From Streptomyces sp. BK208 (lineage in GTDB: Bacteria > Actinomycetota > Actinomycetes > Streptomycetales > Streptomycetaceae), in assembly GCF_004364245.1 (NCBI RefSeq), contig NZ_SOAV01000001.1:248001-312000 (forward strand): DNA of 64,000 nt, given 5' to 3'. Of the stretch, positions 43,434 to 53,956 are shown in pieces; the first letter of the stretch is position 1, and each line of letters starts with the position of its first letter. Below the pieces are notes generated by a model. The model was not told the DNA's origin and did no database searches. It was given only the letters and a program-made list of their open reading frames with translations. The position numbers and the translations under genes are program-made.

Positions 43434-44705
43434 TCAGACGGTCACGCCCGGCTGCCGCCGGGGCAGTTCGGCGTGCCGCACCGCTTCGGAGGCCAGGGCG
43501 ACGCCCACGCCCAGGCCGGCGAAGACGCCGCAGCCGACGAAGACCGGGGCGGCCCCCCAGGCACCGATGGCGGCACCGACCAGCGGGTAGCTGAGGGGGG
43601 CGAGACCGACCATGGTGAGCATGACGACGGAGGTGACCCTGCCGAGGTAGGCCGGGTCGGTCGCGGTCTGTACGAGGGCGCTGTTGAGACTGCCGAAGAC
43701 ACCTGCGTTCAGCCCGACGACCCCGGCCAGCACCACGGCGAGCCACAGGGACGGCACCAGCCCGATCGTGGCCGCCCCCGCGCAGTCCACGAGCAGCGTC
43801 CCCGCCATCAACAGGCCGGCCCGCGGCAGCCGGCCGGCGATCGCGAGCAGCGCGGCGCTGGCCGCGGCGCCCGCGCCGAAGCTGCTGATGATCCAGCCGT
43901 AGCCCGAGGGGCCCCAGCCGCGTTCGGCGTTGAGGAGCACCATGCCGACGTTGAGGCTGCCGGTGAGGCCGAGTTCGCAGAGGGCGCCGGCGGCGACGAG
44001 CGGGCCGAGCAGGCGGTGGTGGCGGATGTAGCGCAGGCCGTCGAGCAGCTCCTGCCGCGCGGTGCCGCGCTCCGCCGGCTCGGCGCCGCCGGCCCCGAGG
44101 GGCCGTATGCGTGTCGTCAGCAGGAGCGGCAGGGACAGCGCGATGAGCAGTCCGGCGACGGTGAAGGCGGCCGCGGGTCCGCCGAATCCCATGGCCAGGC
44201 CGCCGGTCGGCGGGCCCGCGATCTGGCTGAGGCGGGTCGCCAGCATACGCATGCCGGTGACCCGGGCCAGCTGGTCGGGGGCGGTGATCCGGGGCGGGAG
44301 GGCACCGACAGCGGGCACGAACAGCGCGTCGACGGCGCCGAAGACGAGCGCAACCCCGACCAGGATCCACAAGGCCGGTGCCGTCAGCGCGACACCGGCG
44401 GCCACCGCCAGGATGACGAGGCAGCGCAGTGTGTCACTGCCGAGGATCACCCGTCGGGGGTCGAACCGGTCGGCCACCACGCCCCCACCGAGCATGAGGA
44501 GCGCCCGTGGTAACGCTGCGGAGGCCATGACAAGCCCTACCTCGGTGGGGCCGGCGGCCTTCTGGGCGGACCAGCCCAGGGCGGCGAAGTACACGCTGTC
44601 GCCGACGAGGGACACGGTGTACGCGGTCAGCCAGCGCAGCACGTTGCCGTCGCGGTGGGCCGGTACGGGGGCGTGCTCGGGCAGGACGGTCTGCGAGGTG
44701 GCCAT
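43434..44705 (-). CDS. MFS transporter (drug-efflux-like)
   Basis: 423 residues with about 12 membrane segments. The loop 2-3 signature GGGVVADRFDPRRVILGSD is typical of drug:H+ antiporter MFS proteins of the actinobacterial MFS_1/MFS_3 type, and SQIAGPPTGGLAMGFGGPAAAF is a family block in the fifth helix. Start ATG 44703-44705. It follows the winged-helix regulator with 32 bases between them, so the two form an operon. Substrate unknown; export of a toxic small molecule is the usual role. Confidence 0.9.
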   Translation of the reverse strand: MATSQTVLPEHAPVPAHRDGNVLRWLTAYTVSLVGDSVYFAALGWSAQKAAGPTEVGLVMASAALPRALLMLGGGVVADRFDPRRVILGSDTLRCLVILAVAAGVALTAPALWILVGVALVFGAVDALFVPAVGALPPRITAPDQLARVTGMRMLATRLSQIAGPPTGGLAMGFGGPAAAFTVAGLLIALSLPLLLTTRIRPLGAGGAEPAERGTARQELLDGLRYIRHHRLLGPLVAAGALCELGLTGSLNVGMVLLNAERGWGPSGYGWIISSFGAGAAASAALLAIAGRLPRAGLLMAGTLLVDCAGAATIGLVPSLWLAVVLAGVVGLNAGVFGSLNSALVQTATDPAYLGRVTSVVMLTMVGLAPLSYPLVGAAIGAWGAAPVFVGCGVFAGLGVGVALASEAVRHAELPRRQPGVTV

Positions 44706-44737
44706 CGTGGGCTCCAGTACGTCGGAAGGCGTCCGGG

Positions 44738-45331
44738 TCAGGGCCGGAAGGGGAAGCCGTAGAGATGCACGGACACGTGCTCGCGGTCCTCGGCGTCGTC
44801 GGCCGCCTTGGCGGCCTTGCCGCGCTCGCGCCAGCGCCGGGCCAGCGCCTCCAGTTCGCCGCTCATCTCGGCGAGTTCGGCCGGGGTGAGGTCGAGCAGC
44901 CACTCGGAGCTGAAGGACGCGTCGGACCACGCCTTCCCCCAGGCGGACTTCTGGTCGAGGTACGTGCGGTACTGGGCGACACGGGTGTCGAAGATGCCGC
45001 GGGTCACCGCGCCGACCGCGGCGGCCCCCTCGGGTGTGTCCGCGAAGTCCGAGTCCCGGAAGCCCCAGCCCTCCTCGGACGCCACCTGCCACCACCGCTC
45101 ACGGCCGTCGGCGCCCTCGGCGCTCGCCTGCGTCACGAAGCCGTGCTCGGCCAGCTTGCGCAGGTGGTAGCTGACCAGCGACGGCGTTTCGTCGACATGC
45201 TCGGCGAGCTGAGAGGCGGTCGCGGTGCCCGCCGCGTACAGCAGCCGGTACAGCCGCATCCGCAGCGGATTCATGAAGGCCCTCAACCGCGACAGGTCGG
45301 TGATCTGCTCAGGCTTGTGCTTCGGTCCCAT
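44738..45331 (-). CDS. Winged-helix (ArsR-like HTH_20) transcriptional regulator
   Basis: 197 residues. N-terminal winged helix at about 12-95: LSRLRAFMNPLRMRLYRLLYAAGTATASQLAEHV, then recognition helix SLVSYHLRKLAEHGFV. The C-terminal half (about 100-197) is helical with an acidic/basic tail that may bind a ligand. Co-transcribed with the MFS gene and divergent from the NTF2-like gene. A dyad overlapping its own -10 region implies autorepression; it probably controls the exporter. Confidence 0.88.
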   Translation of the reverse strand: MGPKHKPEQITDLSRLRAFMNPLRMRLYRLLYAAGTATASQLAEHVDETPSLVSYHLRKLAEHGFVTQASAEGADGRERWWQVASEEGWGFRDSDFADTPEGAAAVGAVTRGIFDTRVAQYRTYLDQKSAWGKAWSDASFSSEWLLDLTPAELAEMSGELEALARRWRERGKAAKAADDAEDREHVSVHLYGFPFRP

Positions 45332-45347
45332 GCGCCCACCGTAATTA

Positions 45348-45364
45348 CGAAGCGAAAACTTCGC
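45348..45364. promoter_or_regulatory. Nested dyad at the winged-helix regulator promoter
   Basis: CGAAG-N6-CTTCG (45348-45363) overlaps GCGAA-AAC-TTCGC (45352-45364). On the minus strand TAATTA (45347-45342) is a -10-like box, 17 bases below a GATATT, so the dyad exactly fills the promoter spacer; the predicted start is only a few bases before the ATG. Confidence 0.55.
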
Positions 45365-45506
45365 AATATCCGCTTCAGGATTTGCGGGACCGGACCATCC
45401 GGCTCCGTGTGCCGCGAGCGCCAGGACCTCCGTGCTTTCCCGTTGGCCGACGGGCCAGGCCGGAAGAACCTTCGCCGTGGGCTTCGGAGCGAGAGAGGAT
45501 GCGTCC

Positions 45507-45899
45507 ATGATCGACACGGATGAGAACTCCGAGGAACAGGTCGCGATCGCCGCGGCGACGGACGGTGAACTGCGCTTGCACGATCCGGCGGTGCGCGCCT
45601 CCGCAGCCGGTGTCCGGCTGCTCGACCCGGAGTTCGTCGAAGTCGGCGCCTCCGGCCGGCTCTGGACGTACGCGGAGATGGCCGCGGCCCTGCCCACCCT
45701 GCACGGCGGAGCGGAAAGCCCGCGCATCGAGGTCTCCGCCCTGCGCGGTGTGCTCCTCGCCCCGGACCTCGTGCACCTGACGTACGTGAGCGTCGTCGGC
45801 AGCCGCCGGGTCCGCCGCAGCTCCCTGTGGCGCAAGGGCGAGGGCGACACCGGGTGGCGGCTCTACTACCACCAGGGCACCCCCGCCCCCGAGGGCTGA
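45507..45899 (+). CDS. DUF4440/NTF2-like small protein
   Basis: 130 residues from ATG 45507 with GAGAGAGGA upstream. The pattern EEQVAIAAATDGELRLHDPAVRASAAGVRLLDPEFVEVGASGRLWTYAEM is that of DUF4440 NTF2-fold proteins, with the hot-dog-like cone closing on YVSVVGSRRVRRSSLWRKG. The fold binds small ligands or serves as an enzyme; no catalytic residues can be named. Divergent from the regulator/MFS operon. Confidence 0.8.
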   Translation: MIDTDENSEEQVAIAAATDGELRLHDPAVRASAAGVRLLDPEFVEVGASGRLWTYAEMAAALPTLHGGAESPRIEVSALRGVLLAPDLVHLTYVSVVGSRRVRRSSLWRKGEGDTGWRLYYHQGTPAPEG

Positions 45900-45979
45900 A
45901 CCGCCCCCGGCTCCCCTCCCGGACGACGTCGCGGACAGTCCGCCCGGGTCGGTGGACCGGCGGGGGCCGGTGCGGCCCC

Positions 45980-47203
45980 TCATCCCTGTTCGCGCAGCCC
46001 CCAGGGCGAGCCGTACTCGGTGAGGAGGTCCAGGAAGGGGCGGGGCGGGAAGGCTTCCGGGCCGAGGACGCCGCTGCCCTGCCAGGCCCCGGTGGCGAGG
46101 AGTTCGAGGGCGACGACCGGGTTGAGCGCGGTCTGCCAGACGACTGCCTGCGAACCGTACTCGCGCATCGACCACTCGTTGTCGACCACGTGGTACAGGT
46201 ACACCTCGCGCGCCTCGCCGTCACGGGTGCCCCGGACCCAGGTGCCGGCGCAGGTCCTGCCGGTCATCCGGTCGCCCAGGGTGGCGGGGTCGGGCAGGCA
46301 GGCGGCGACCACGTCCCGGGGCGAGACGGAGACCGGCCCGTCCGCGCCGGGGACCACGACCGGGGTGGTGGAGTCCAGGCCCAGTTCGTGCAGCGTCCTG
46401 AGCTTGGCGATGAAGTCCGCGCCGAGGCCGTACTTGAAGGTCACGCGGCGCGCCTCCACCCAGCGGGGGATCAGCAGCACCTCCTCGTGCTCGACGTTGA
46501 CGCACTCCACCGGACCGATGCCCTCGGGGAAGTCGAAGGTCTCCGGCTCGCTGAACGGCGCGGTGGTGAACCAGCCGCGGTCCTTCTCGTAGACCACGGG
46601 CGGGTTGAGGCACTCCTCGATCGTGGTCCAGATGCTGAAGGAGGGTGCGAAGTCGTATCCCTCGACGGTCAGGTCGGCGCCGTCGCGCACGCCGATCTCC
46701 TCGATGTGGTCGAAGAGTTCGTCCGCGGCGTACCGGGCGAAGACGTCCGAGAGCCCCGGTTCGACTCCCATGCCGACCAGCGCCAGCCGCCCGGCGGCGG
46801 CCCACTGCCCGGCCAGGGCGAACTGCTCCTCGCCGAGTCGCACCCCGCACTCCTCGTGCGGGCGTGAGGCGTGCGGCACGGACAGCGACATCGCCATGTC
46901 GAGGTAGTGCACACCGCCCGCGAGAGCCGCCTCGAACAGGGGCATCACGAAGCGCGGGTCGGTCGCGTTGAGGAGGACGTCGCAGCGGTGCTCGGCGAGC
47001 GTCCGGCGCACGGCGTCACCGTCCGAGGCGTCGAGCCGCAGAGCGGTGAAGCGGTCACCGTCGTCGCCGAGGGCCGCGACGGCGGCCTCCGCACGGGCGG
47101 GGTCGTAGTCGGCGACGACCATGTGGCTCAGGAACCGCCTGCGGGCCGCGATCCGGGTGACGGCGGTCCCGACCCCGCCCGCACCGACGAGAAGTACACG
47201 CAT
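45980..47203 (-). CDS. Saccharopine dehydrogenase-family reductase
   Basis: 407 residues, ATG 47201-47203. N-terminal Rossmann domain VLLVGAGGVGTAVTRIAARR (3-22) with acidic VADYDPARAE for NAD(P). The catalytic domain follows the saccharopine dehydrogenase fold (CDVLLNATDPRFVMPLFEAALAGGVHYLDMA, GMGVEPGLSDVFARYAADELFD). Related bacterial enzymes include carboxynorspermidine dehydrogenase and opine-type reductases, so the substrate may be a polyamine or amino acid conjugate. Divergent from a TetR gene (128-base gap), a likely controller. Confidence 0.85.
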   Translation of the reverse strand: MRVLLVGAGGVGTAVTRIAARRRFLSHMVVADYDPARAEAAVAALGDDGDRFTALRLDASDGDAVRRTLAEHRCDVLLNATDPRFVMPLFEAALAGGVHYLDMAMSLSVPHASRPHEECGVRLGEEQFALAGQWAAAGRLALVGMGVEPGLSDVFARYAADELFDHIEEIGVRDGADLTVEGYDFAPSFSIWTTIEECLNPPVVYEKDRGWFTTAPFSEPETFDFPEGIGPVECVNVEHEEVLLIPRWVEARRVTFKYGLGADFIAKLRTLHELGLDSTTPVVVPGADGPVSVSPRDVVAACLPDPATLGDRMTGRTCAGTWVRGTRDGEAREVYLYHVVDNEWSMREYGSQAVVWQTALNPVVALELLATGAWQGSGVLGPEAFPPRPFLDLLTEYGSPWGLREQG

Positions 47204-47331
47204 GCCGGACACCTTTCCAAGTCGTGCCGGGAGGCGGACGCCTTCCGGATACGCCCGATGCAACGGGACGGCGCACGACAAGGTCAACCGTGTTGGCATA
47301 AGGTCCGGAGAGACGACGAGGAGGGCACGCG

Positions 47332-48033
47332 ATGGCGAAGCCGGTGGTACGGGACGGGGCGCGGCGCAGGCGGCGGCCGACCCGGCAGGGCACGGTGCTG
47401 TCCGAGACGCTCATCGTGGACACCGCGCTGCGGCTGCTGCGCGAGCACGGCGGCGCGGGACTGACCGCGAGGCGCCTGGGGCTGGCGCTGGGCGCGGACC
47501 CGAGCACGCTGTACCGGTACTTCGCGGGCATGGACGACCTCACCCGTGCGATCGGCGACGAGTTGATGGGCCGCGCCCTGGAGAGCTGGACGGCGACCGG
47601 TCGCTGGCGCGACGACCTGCGTGCCCTGGGACTCGCCGTCCACTCGGCCTACCTCGCCCATCCGCAGGCCGCCGTACTCACCGCGAGCCGCGTCACCGGG
47701 CGCCCGCGCGAGATCGCGGTGGACGAGACCATCCTCGGCATTCTGCGCGGCGCGGGGCTGCCGGACGGCGACGCGGTCCGGATCTACCACACCTTCATCG
47801 ACCAGAGCCTGGCCTTCGCGGCGCTCGACGCCGGCGCGCTTGCGCTGACCGAGGAGACGCGCGCGGCGGACGAGGACCTGTGGGGCACCACCTACGCGCG
47901 GCTGCCCGCGACGTCCCACCCGCACATCGCCGCCACCGCCCGGCTCCTGACCGAGCGGATGCCGCACAGCGCCTACCCCGGCGCCCTGGAGATGCTGCTG
48001 GAGCACACGGAGGCCCGTCTGTCCCGGAGCTGA
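47332..48033 (+). CDS. TetR family regulator (TetR_C-type)
   Basis: 233 residues. Arg-rich N-terminal extension (about 1-20), helix-turn-helix at about 24-72 with LTARRLGLALGADPSTLYRYFAGMDDL, and a helical ligand domain with the HSAYLAHPQAAVLTASRVTGRP block. GAGGAGGG precedes the ATG. The sequence resembles the TetR regulators that control drug or metabolite response in Streptomyces. Divergent from the saccharopine-dehydrogenase-like gene, its probable target. AAGGTC occurs twice in the gap, but no clean palindrome was found. Confidence 0.92.
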   Translation: MAKPVVRDGARRRRRPTRQGTVLSETLIVDTALRLLREHGGAGLTARRLGLALGADPSTLYRYFAGMDDLTRAIGDELMGRALESWTATGRWRDDLRALGLAVHSAYLAHPQAAVLTASRVTGRPREIAVDETILGILRGAGLPDGDAVRIYHTFIDQSLAFAALDAGALALTEETRAADEDLWGTTYARLPATSHPHIAATARLLTERMPHSAYPGALEMLLEHTEARLSRS

Positions 48034-48152
48034 CCGGCCGACGGGCTCCCGGCCCGGACACCTCGTCCGCGGGAGCGGCCGTCGGCCGCCGCCCCCGCCG
48101 ACCGCCGTCCGCCCACGCCGTCGGGCACGGACGGGGCGCGCACCGCCCGCCG

Positions 48153-49712
48153 TTACCGTGCTCCGGCTCCGTCTCCGGCTCCGGCTCCGAAGGCGTGGGC
48201 CAGTACCGTGCGCAGCGCGTGGCGCACCGCCGTGCGCGACTCGTCGGTGAGATCGATGGTCTCGAACCCGTGGTGGCCGTCGGGCACGTCGATCACCTCG
48301 ACGTCCGTTCCGCAGTCCTTGGCCGCGGCGAGGAACTCCTCGACGGTGGCGGCGATCTCCGGCATCTCCCGTCCCACCCGGGTGAGCACGACGGGCAGGC
48401 CGCCCGCGTTCGCCACGGCGCGCGCCGGACGCAGACGGGCCTCGGACAGGCCCCAGTTCGGCAGGGGCGCCAGCACGGGGTAGGTGGCCGCCAGGCAGCG
48501 CAGCCACGCCGGGGGCGCGTCCAGCCAGTCGGCGGCGATCAGGCCGCCGCCGGAGAAGAACCACAGCGCGATCCGGTCCCCGTCCACCCGCGGATCGGCC
48601 CGCGCCAGCTCCACGGCCGCGGCCACGTCCGCGGCGGCCCGCTCGTAGTCGCCCAGGTCGTGCAGGCGGTGGTCGAGGAGGACGCCCACGGCTCCCTCCC
48701 CGGCCACGCTCCGGGCGTACCCCGTCAGCGCGGGCCACTCCCGCGGGGTCGGCCGTGCGTCGGCGGCGACCGGACCGCCGTGCACCAGGACCACCGCGGG
48801 ACGCGGCTCCCCGGCGTCAGGGAGATACAGGTCGACGTTCCCGTGCCGCTCCCTCGGGACGTCCGGCGTGTCCATCAGGAACGGCTTCAGGTGGGCCGGC
48901 CCCGCGGCGTCGTCGACCGGTTCCAGCCGGTGCCCCTCCCCCGCCGCGGCGCGCAGCAGCACGTCCGTCAGTTCGGCGGGGCAGGACAGCATGGGCCAGT
49001 GGCCGGTGGGGAGTTCGAAGAAACTCACCCTGGGGTCGGTGAGCGGGCGCAGCGCGGGGTCGCCGAGGCCCACCAGCATCTGGACCAGTTCGATGCTCGT
49101 GCCGTTGCCGGTGCACAGCACGCCGGTGGTGGGCACCGGGTCGACCGCGCCGGTCAGTCGCAGCGGCTGGGTGAGGGTCCCGAGGGGTTGCGGCGCGGCG
49201 AGGGCGGTGAGCCGGTCCAGTGCCGCCTCGGGGACGCCCGCGGTGCTGCCCCACCGCGGCCACTCGTCGAGCGCCGGGGGTGGCAGCAACCCCCGCTCTC
49301 CGTCCGCGACTTGCGTCCCGCCGGTCCCGGCGAGCCGCTCGCGCAGGGACTGGTCGGGGACGGCGGCCAGGGCCGGGACGCCGTTCCTCGGCAGGCCCGA
49401 GTCCAGGTGGACGATCCGCTCGATGCGCTCCGCACGCCGGTCGGCGGCGCCCACCGCCGGGTGGATGCCGTAGTCGTGGCCGACCAGCACGATCCGCCGG
49501 TCCTCGGCCGCGCCCACCGAGTCGATCACCGCGAGCACGTCCGCGATGTGGGTCTCCAGGTCCACGTCGGCCGCGGTGGCCGCGCGCGGTCCGTCGAGGC
49601 CGGTGAGGGCGACCGTGTGCGCCTCGGCGCCCGCAGCGGTCAGGCGCGCTGCGGTGTCCTGCCAGATGTGCGTGCCGGTGAACATGCCCGACACCAGGAT
49701 GAAGGCGGTCAT
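48153..49712 (-). CDS. Two-domain alpha/beta hydrolase fusion
   Basis: 519 residues with two hydrolase folds in one chain. N-terminal domain (about 1-255) resembles salicylate-esterase/hydroxynitrile-lyase-like enzymes (MTAFILVSGMFTGTHIWQD), but its elbow reads LVGHDYGIH, with Asp80 instead of Ser. C-terminal domain (about 270-505) resembles dienelactone hydrolase/acetyl-esterase folds (VVLVHGGPVAADARP) with Ser387 in WFFSGGGLIAADW and His in DGHHGFETID. Ends in an AGAGDGAGAR tail. The ATG follows GAGGAGAC. Probably made only when the divergent MerR protein activates its promoter. Substrate unknown. Confidence 0.85.
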   Translation of the reverse strand: MTAFILVSGMFTGTHIWQDTAARLTAAGAEAHTVALTGLDGPRAATAADVDLETHIADVLAVIDSVGAAEDRRIVLVGHDYGIHPAVGAADRRAERIERIVHLDSGLPRNGVPALAAVPDQSLRERLAGTGGTQVADGERGLLPPPALDEWPRWGSTAGVPEAALDRLTALAAPQPLGTLTQPLRLTGAVDPVPTTGVLCTGNGTSIELVQMLVGLGDPALRPLTDPRVSFFELPTGHWPMLSCPAELTDVLLRAAAGEGHRLEPVDDAAGPAHLKPFLMDTPDVPRERHGNVDLYLPDAGEPRPAVVLVHGGPVAADARPTPREWPALTGYARSVAGEGAVGVLLDHRLHDLGDYERAAADVAAAVELARADPRVDGDRIALWFFSGGGLIAADWLDAPPAWLRCLAATYPVLAPLPNWGLSEARLRPARAVANAGGLPVVLTRVGREMPEIAATVEEFLAAAKDCGTDVEVIDVPDGHHGFETIDLTDESRTAVRHALRTVLAHAFGAGAGDGAGAR

Positions 49713-49773
49713 GGTCCTGTCTCCTCCGTTCGCCGCGGCGGCCCGGCCCGATCACCCGGCCGCCGTCGCCGGT

Positions 49774-49804
49774 ACGGTAGGAACTCCCCCTGAGGGAGGT
49801 TCAA
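49774..49804 (-). promoter_or_regulatory. MerR-type promoter with 19-bp spacer
   Basis: On the minus strand TTGAAC (49804-49799) and TACCGT (49779-49774) are separated by 19 bases, the long spacer that defines MerR-activated promoters. The spacer contains the dyad GAAC-N2-CCC ... GGG-N2-GTTC (49781-49802). It drives the two-domain hydrolase gene; the divergent merR GTG at 49805 touches the -35 box. Confidence 0.75.
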
Positions 49805-50833
49805 GTGTTCACCTCGAAGGACGGCCTGTGCGGCATCGGCGAGCTGGCCGAGGGCGCGGGCGTCACCGTCAAGACGGTCCGCTTCTACTCGGACCGGGGG
49901 CTGCTGCCCGAGGCGTCCCGCAGTACCGGAGGGCACCGGCGGTACGGTCCGGAGGCACTCGACCGGCTGCGGCTGATCCGTTCCTTGCGTGCCCTGGGCC
50001 TGGGCGTTCCCGAGGTGCGCCGGATTCTCGACGAGCGGCACGCGGACGGCACGCCGGGGGCCGGGAGCGGAGCGGGCGGGGCGCTGGAGGCCGCGGTGGC
50101 GGGCCGGTTGCGTGAGGTCGGCTCGGAGCTCAAGGCGTTGCGCTGGCGGGAGGCCGCGCTGCGGCTGGTGCAGGAGTCCCCGCCGGGTGAGCAGGCCGAT
50201 CGGCTGCGGTTGATCGGTACCGTGTCCGTGCCGCCCAGCACGGCGCCGCTGGTGCGGTTCTGGCGCGGCTGGCTTCCGGCGCGGATGCCGGCCGGGGCGG
50301 CCCGCGCGTTCCTCGACGCGGCGGTCCCGCAGCCGCCCGCCGACCCCGCTCCGGCCCAGGTCCTGGCCTTCGCCCGGCTCAACGCGCTCGCCCTCGGCCC
50401 GTGTCCGGGCACCGGCCGGCCCCAGCCCGAGGCGCACCGGACCGCCGGGGCGAAGGGGGCCGCCGTGCTGTACACGGGGCTCGCGGAGGCGTACGAGCTG
50501 GCCGGGGCGCATCTGCGCCGGGGCCGGGCGCCGCATGCGGGTGAGGCGCTGGACGGGTTCGTCGCCGCGTACACGAGCGCGTACGGGGTGCGGGACACCC
50601 CCGGCTTCCGCCGCCGGCTGGCCGGGCAGCTCGCGGCCGACCCGCGGCTGGACCGCTACTGGGAGCTGGTGGCCGAGGTGCACACCGCGCCGGGCGGACG
50701 GCCGGAGCCGACCCCCGGGGTCGCGCACGACTGGCTGCTGGCGGCGCTGGCCGCTCAGACCGGGGCGGCGCCGGATCAGGGCACGTCGCCCCGCCAGTCG
50801 AAACGGCGGGCGTCGCCCGGCCTCGGGGTGTAG
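49805..50833 (+). CDS. MerR family transcriptional regulator with long C-terminal domain
   Basis: 342 residues from GTG 49805. N-terminal MerR winged helix (about 8-78): IGELAEGAGVTVKTVRFYSDRGLLPEA and STGGHRRYGPEALDRLRLIRSLRALGLG. A dimerisation coiled coil follows (about 88-120), then a large helical C-terminal region (about 125-320), far longer than classical metal-sensing MerR, that likely binds an organic ligand. No Cys-based metal site is visible. The gene starts at the -35 box of the divergent hydrolase promoter, so regulator and target share one DNA element. Its 3' end overlaps a convergent gene by 58 bases. Confidence 0.92.
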   Translation: MFTSKDGLCGIGELAEGAGVTVKTVRFYSDRGLLPEASRSTGGHRRYGPEALDRLRLIRSLRALGLGVPEVRRILDERHADGTPGAGSGAGGALEAAVAGRLREVGSELKALRWREAALRLVQESPPGEQADRLRLIGTVSVPPSTAPLVRFWRGWLPARMPAGAARAFLDAAVPQPPADPAPAQVLAFARLNALALGPCPGTGRPQPEAHRTAGAKGAAVLYTGLAEAYELAGAHLRRGRAPHAGEALDGFVAAYTSAYGVRDTPGFRRRLAGQLAADPRLDRYWELVAEVHTAPGGRPEPTPGVAHDWLLAALAAQTGAAPDQGTSPRQSKRRASPGLGV

Positions 50834-51042
50834 GAGGCACGGCCGCCCGGGCCGTAGCGGCCTATCTCCGTCGCGAGGGTCACCCCGCGTTCGTGCTCCT
50901 GTGCCGTGAGGTCCGTGACGTCCAGCAGCAGTCCGTCCAGGGGTCCGCCCACCAGGTGCACGTAGACCCGTCCGGCACGCGGCCCCGGATTGTCGTGGTC
51001 GGCGCCGTAGACCCTGCCGCGCATGAACTCCACCTCATCCAT
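50776..51042 (-). CDS. Small hypothetical protein
   Basis: 88 residues, chosen start ATG 51040-51042 with GGAGG 8 bases upstream; a later Met at 51024 is possible. Contents: MDEVEFMRGRVYGADHDNPGPRAG style N-terminus, then VYVHLVGGPLDGLLLDVTDL (beta strand, PLDG turn) and TEIGRYGPGGRASYTPRPGD. No membrane segment. The last 58 bases overlap the end of the MerR gene in antisense. Reads as a soluble small beta protein; no family named with confidence. Confidence 0.7.
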   Translation of the reverse strand: MDEVEFMRGRVYGADHDNPGPRAGRVYVHLVGGPLDGLLLDVTDLTAQEHERGVTLATEIGRYGPGGRASYTPRPGDARRFDWRGDVP

Positions 51043-51100
51043 GCGGGCAGCCTCCCATCCGCCACTGACAACGGCCCGCTCGGCGAGGGAGCGCTGCCTG

Positions 51101-51161
51101 CCCGGGCGGGACGTCATGTTTCCCGCCCGGGCCCCGGGCGGCCGGCACCGGCTGGTGCCGG
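51101..51161 (-). terminator. Paired hairpins downstream of katG
   Basis: CCCGGGCGGG (51101-51110) pairs with CCCGCCCGGG (51122-51131), and CCGGCACC (51142-51149) pairs with GGTGCCGG (51154-51161) around GGCT. Both lie between the katG stop (51205) and the start of the small minus-strand gene (51042). Confidence 0.65.
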
Positions 51162-51204
51162 GCCGGCCCCCGGGGTCCCGGGTGGTCCCAGGGACGGGGG
51201 CGGT

Positions 51205-53451
<2,247 letters not shown>

Positions 53452-53907
53452 TCAAAGTGCTGGGGAACTGCCGGGGGTGGAGCAGTCGGGGCACAGGCCC
53501 CGGTAGATGACCTCGGCCTCGTCTATCACGAAGCCGTGGTCGTCGGAGGCGGTCAGACAGGGCGCGTCGCCGACGGCGCAGTCGACGTCGGCGAGGGCAC
53601 CGCACGACCGGCACAGGACGTGGTGGTGGTTGTCCCCCACCCGTCCCTCGAACCGCGCCGGGCTGCCGGGCGGTTCGATACGGCGCACGAGACGGGCCGC
53701 GGTGAGGGCGTGCAGGGCGTCGTACACGGCCTGGAGGGAGACGTGCCCGACGCGTCGGCGCACCCCGAGGGTGAGTGCCTCGGCGTCGAGGTGGTCACCC
53801 TCCCGGACGGTGTCGAGCAGCGCGACGCGGGCGGCGGTCACCCGCAGTCCCGCCCGGCGCAGCTCCTCGGCGGTGGCCGGGTTCCGGGGATTCCGGGTTG
53901 CCGTCAT
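53452..53907 (-). CDS. Fur family peroxide/iron regulator of katG (FurA/PerR-like)
   Basis: 151 residues. N-terminal winged helix (about 12-90, LRRAGLRVTAARVALLDTVREGD) and a C-terminal metal domain with HHHVLCRSCG, the Cys pair CRSC and a second pair LCPDC for structural zinc. In actinobacteria, Fur proteins encoded next to katG repress their own operon and are inactivated by peroxide. Overlap with the katG operon and gene order support this. ATG 53905-53907 sits 7 bases after a TAGGTT -10 box, so the transcript is probably leaderless. Confidence 0.95.
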   Translation of the reverse strand: MTATRNPRNPATAEELRRAGLRVTAARVALLDTVREGDHLDAEALTLGVRRRVGHVSLQAVYDALHALTAARLVRRIEPPGSPARFEGRVGDNHHHVLCRSCGALADVDCAVGDAPCLTASDDHGFVIDEAEVIYRGLCPDCSTPGSSPAL

Positions 53908-53914
53908 GGCGGCG

Positions 53915-53956
53915 AACCTACTCCCTCACACACGAACCACTCAAGGAAACGTTTGA
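53915..53956 (-). promoter_or_regulatory. fur-katG promoter with candidate Fur box
   Basis: On the minus strand TTGAGT (53944-53939) and TAGGTT (53920-53915) are 18 bases apart, putting the transcription start at or next to the ATG. TCAA-N8-TTGA with core AAACGTTT (53941-53956) overlaps the -35 box, a good place for Fur repression. Confidence 0.6.

Noticed and set aside
47204..47331. A TetR operator between the saccharopine dehydrogenase-like gene and the divergent tetR.
   Set aside because: AAGGTC occurs twice and a TTGACC/TTGCAT pair is possible, but no clear palindrome is present.
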